From an uncultured Flavobacteriaceae bacterium (GTDB lineage Bacteria > Bacteroidota > Bacteroidia > Flavobacteriales > Flavobacteriaceae), in the NCBI GenBank assembly GCA_947500435.1, contig CANMRV010000003.1, forward strand, positions 62,001-126,000: a DNA stretch of 64,000 nucleotides, read 5' to 3'. Every line of letters begins with the position of its first letter. Within the stretch, counting starts at the first letter, position 1. Of the stretch, positions 63,786 to 64,000 are shown piece after piece. The translations under genes were made by a program, and so were the position numbers. The notes beneath the pieces were generated by a model. The model was not told the origin of the DNA, ran no database searches, and saw nothing but the letters and a program-made list of their open reading frames with translations.

Positions 63786-63962
63786 CGTCCCAAATCTTAC
63801 CATAAACTTAACCTACTTATGCTATGGCAGTACTAAATTACTGGTATTGCGTTAAATAAAAAAGAAATTTTGGTATTTTTTAAGAGCTTTATTTATCACT
63901 AAAGGCGTAAGAATTAACTTAAAAGTGAGGTTAACCTTGTTAAATACTGGGGGTTTCAAATA

Positions 63963-63992
63963 AAAAAGGCAGAGCAATGCTCCACCTTTTTT
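63963..63992 (-). terminator. hairpin 2 of right-end pair
   Basis: AAAAGGCAGAGCA pairs with TGCTCCACCTTTT with two mismatches. On the minus strand it is preceded by ATTTGGGG, like hairpin 1, and followed by TTTTTTATTTG. Confidence 0.4.
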
Positions 63993-64000
63993 CCCCAAAT

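Larger units (their letters stand above)
63672..64000. other. right-end intergenic region with repeated hairpins
   Basis: No gene is seen. A 38-bp perfect palindrome serves as sod terminator, then two similar hairpins (63758-63785 and about 63963-63992) follow, each with a CCCAAAT box on its plus-strand 3' side. Confidence 0.5.

Overview
The window reads as a chromosomal segment of a marine-type Bacteroidota, almost certainly a Flavobacteriaceae. The DNA is AT-rich. Translation starts lack strong Shine-Dalgarno sequences. Several promoters match the Bacteroidetes TTG-N19/20-TAnnTTTG pattern. The gene families are typical of the group: TSP3-repeat OmpA, DUF5117/DUF4953-type metalloprotease, a thymidine kinase with a lost zinc site, zinc-free L32, and lipoproteins with Cys lipoboxes. 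No rRNA, CRISPR array, insertion sequence or phage is visible. One tRNA-Ala(GGC) is present.

Layout. 1-2.7 kb: a partial alkaline-phosphatase-superfamily enzyme divergent from a Kelch lipoprotein, then a YegP-like protein. 2.8-5.4 kb: a large zinc metalloprotease. 5.7-9.0 kb: a compact four-gene signalling operon (coiled-coil protein, coiled-coil plus longin/roadblock-like protein, Rab/Ras-like small GTPase, soluble hybrid histidine kinase). 9.0-13.5 kb: an envelope/osmotic region with two paralogous small membrane proteins under near-identical promoter blocks, an OmpA-family protein, MscL, and much non-coding DNA with several intrinsic terminators. 13.5-17.9 kb: TSUP transporter, a Na+/solute symporter coupled to a NagX-like acyltransferase, and a secreted protein. 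17.9-23.7 kb: housekeeping ribE, pdxA, DUF177, rpmF, fabH, accB and accC. 24-29.3 kb: FAD oxidoreductase, a secreted protein, a GreA-like factor and a two-subunit molybdenum hydroxylase. 29.4-37.3 kb: YjdF-like protein, ArfB, ABC ATPase, prolyl oligopeptidase, asd, a second mscL, alr, tdk. 37.5-41.3 kb: hypothetical, DoxX-like, rsmI, DUF819, uracil-DNA glycosylase. 41.7-46.6 kb: AhpD-like protein, OsmC, a four-helix-bundle gene framed by 28-bp inverted repeats, then recJ, VOC and MFS. 46.6-52.2 kb: lpxH, queD, enoyl-CoA hydratase, MATE, GNAT, universal stress protein, tRNA-Ala. 52.3-64 kb: Gfo/Idh/MocA and SDR oxidoreductases, an AddAB-like helicase/nuclease pair split by kbl and ompA, and superoxide dismutase.

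The most interesting items are: (1) the GTPase/longin-like/histidine-kinase operon, which looks like a bacterial small-GTPase signalling module feeding a two-component output; (2) the four-helix-bundle gene inserted between osmC and recJ within near-perfect inverted repeats, resembling the intervening-sequence proteins of 23S rRNA but here in a protein-coding operon; (3) a conserved promoter block with TTTTATCGAT direct repeats 20 bp apart, a fixed distance upstream of two paralogous tiny membrane proteins. All functional statements are read from sequence motifs without database searches.
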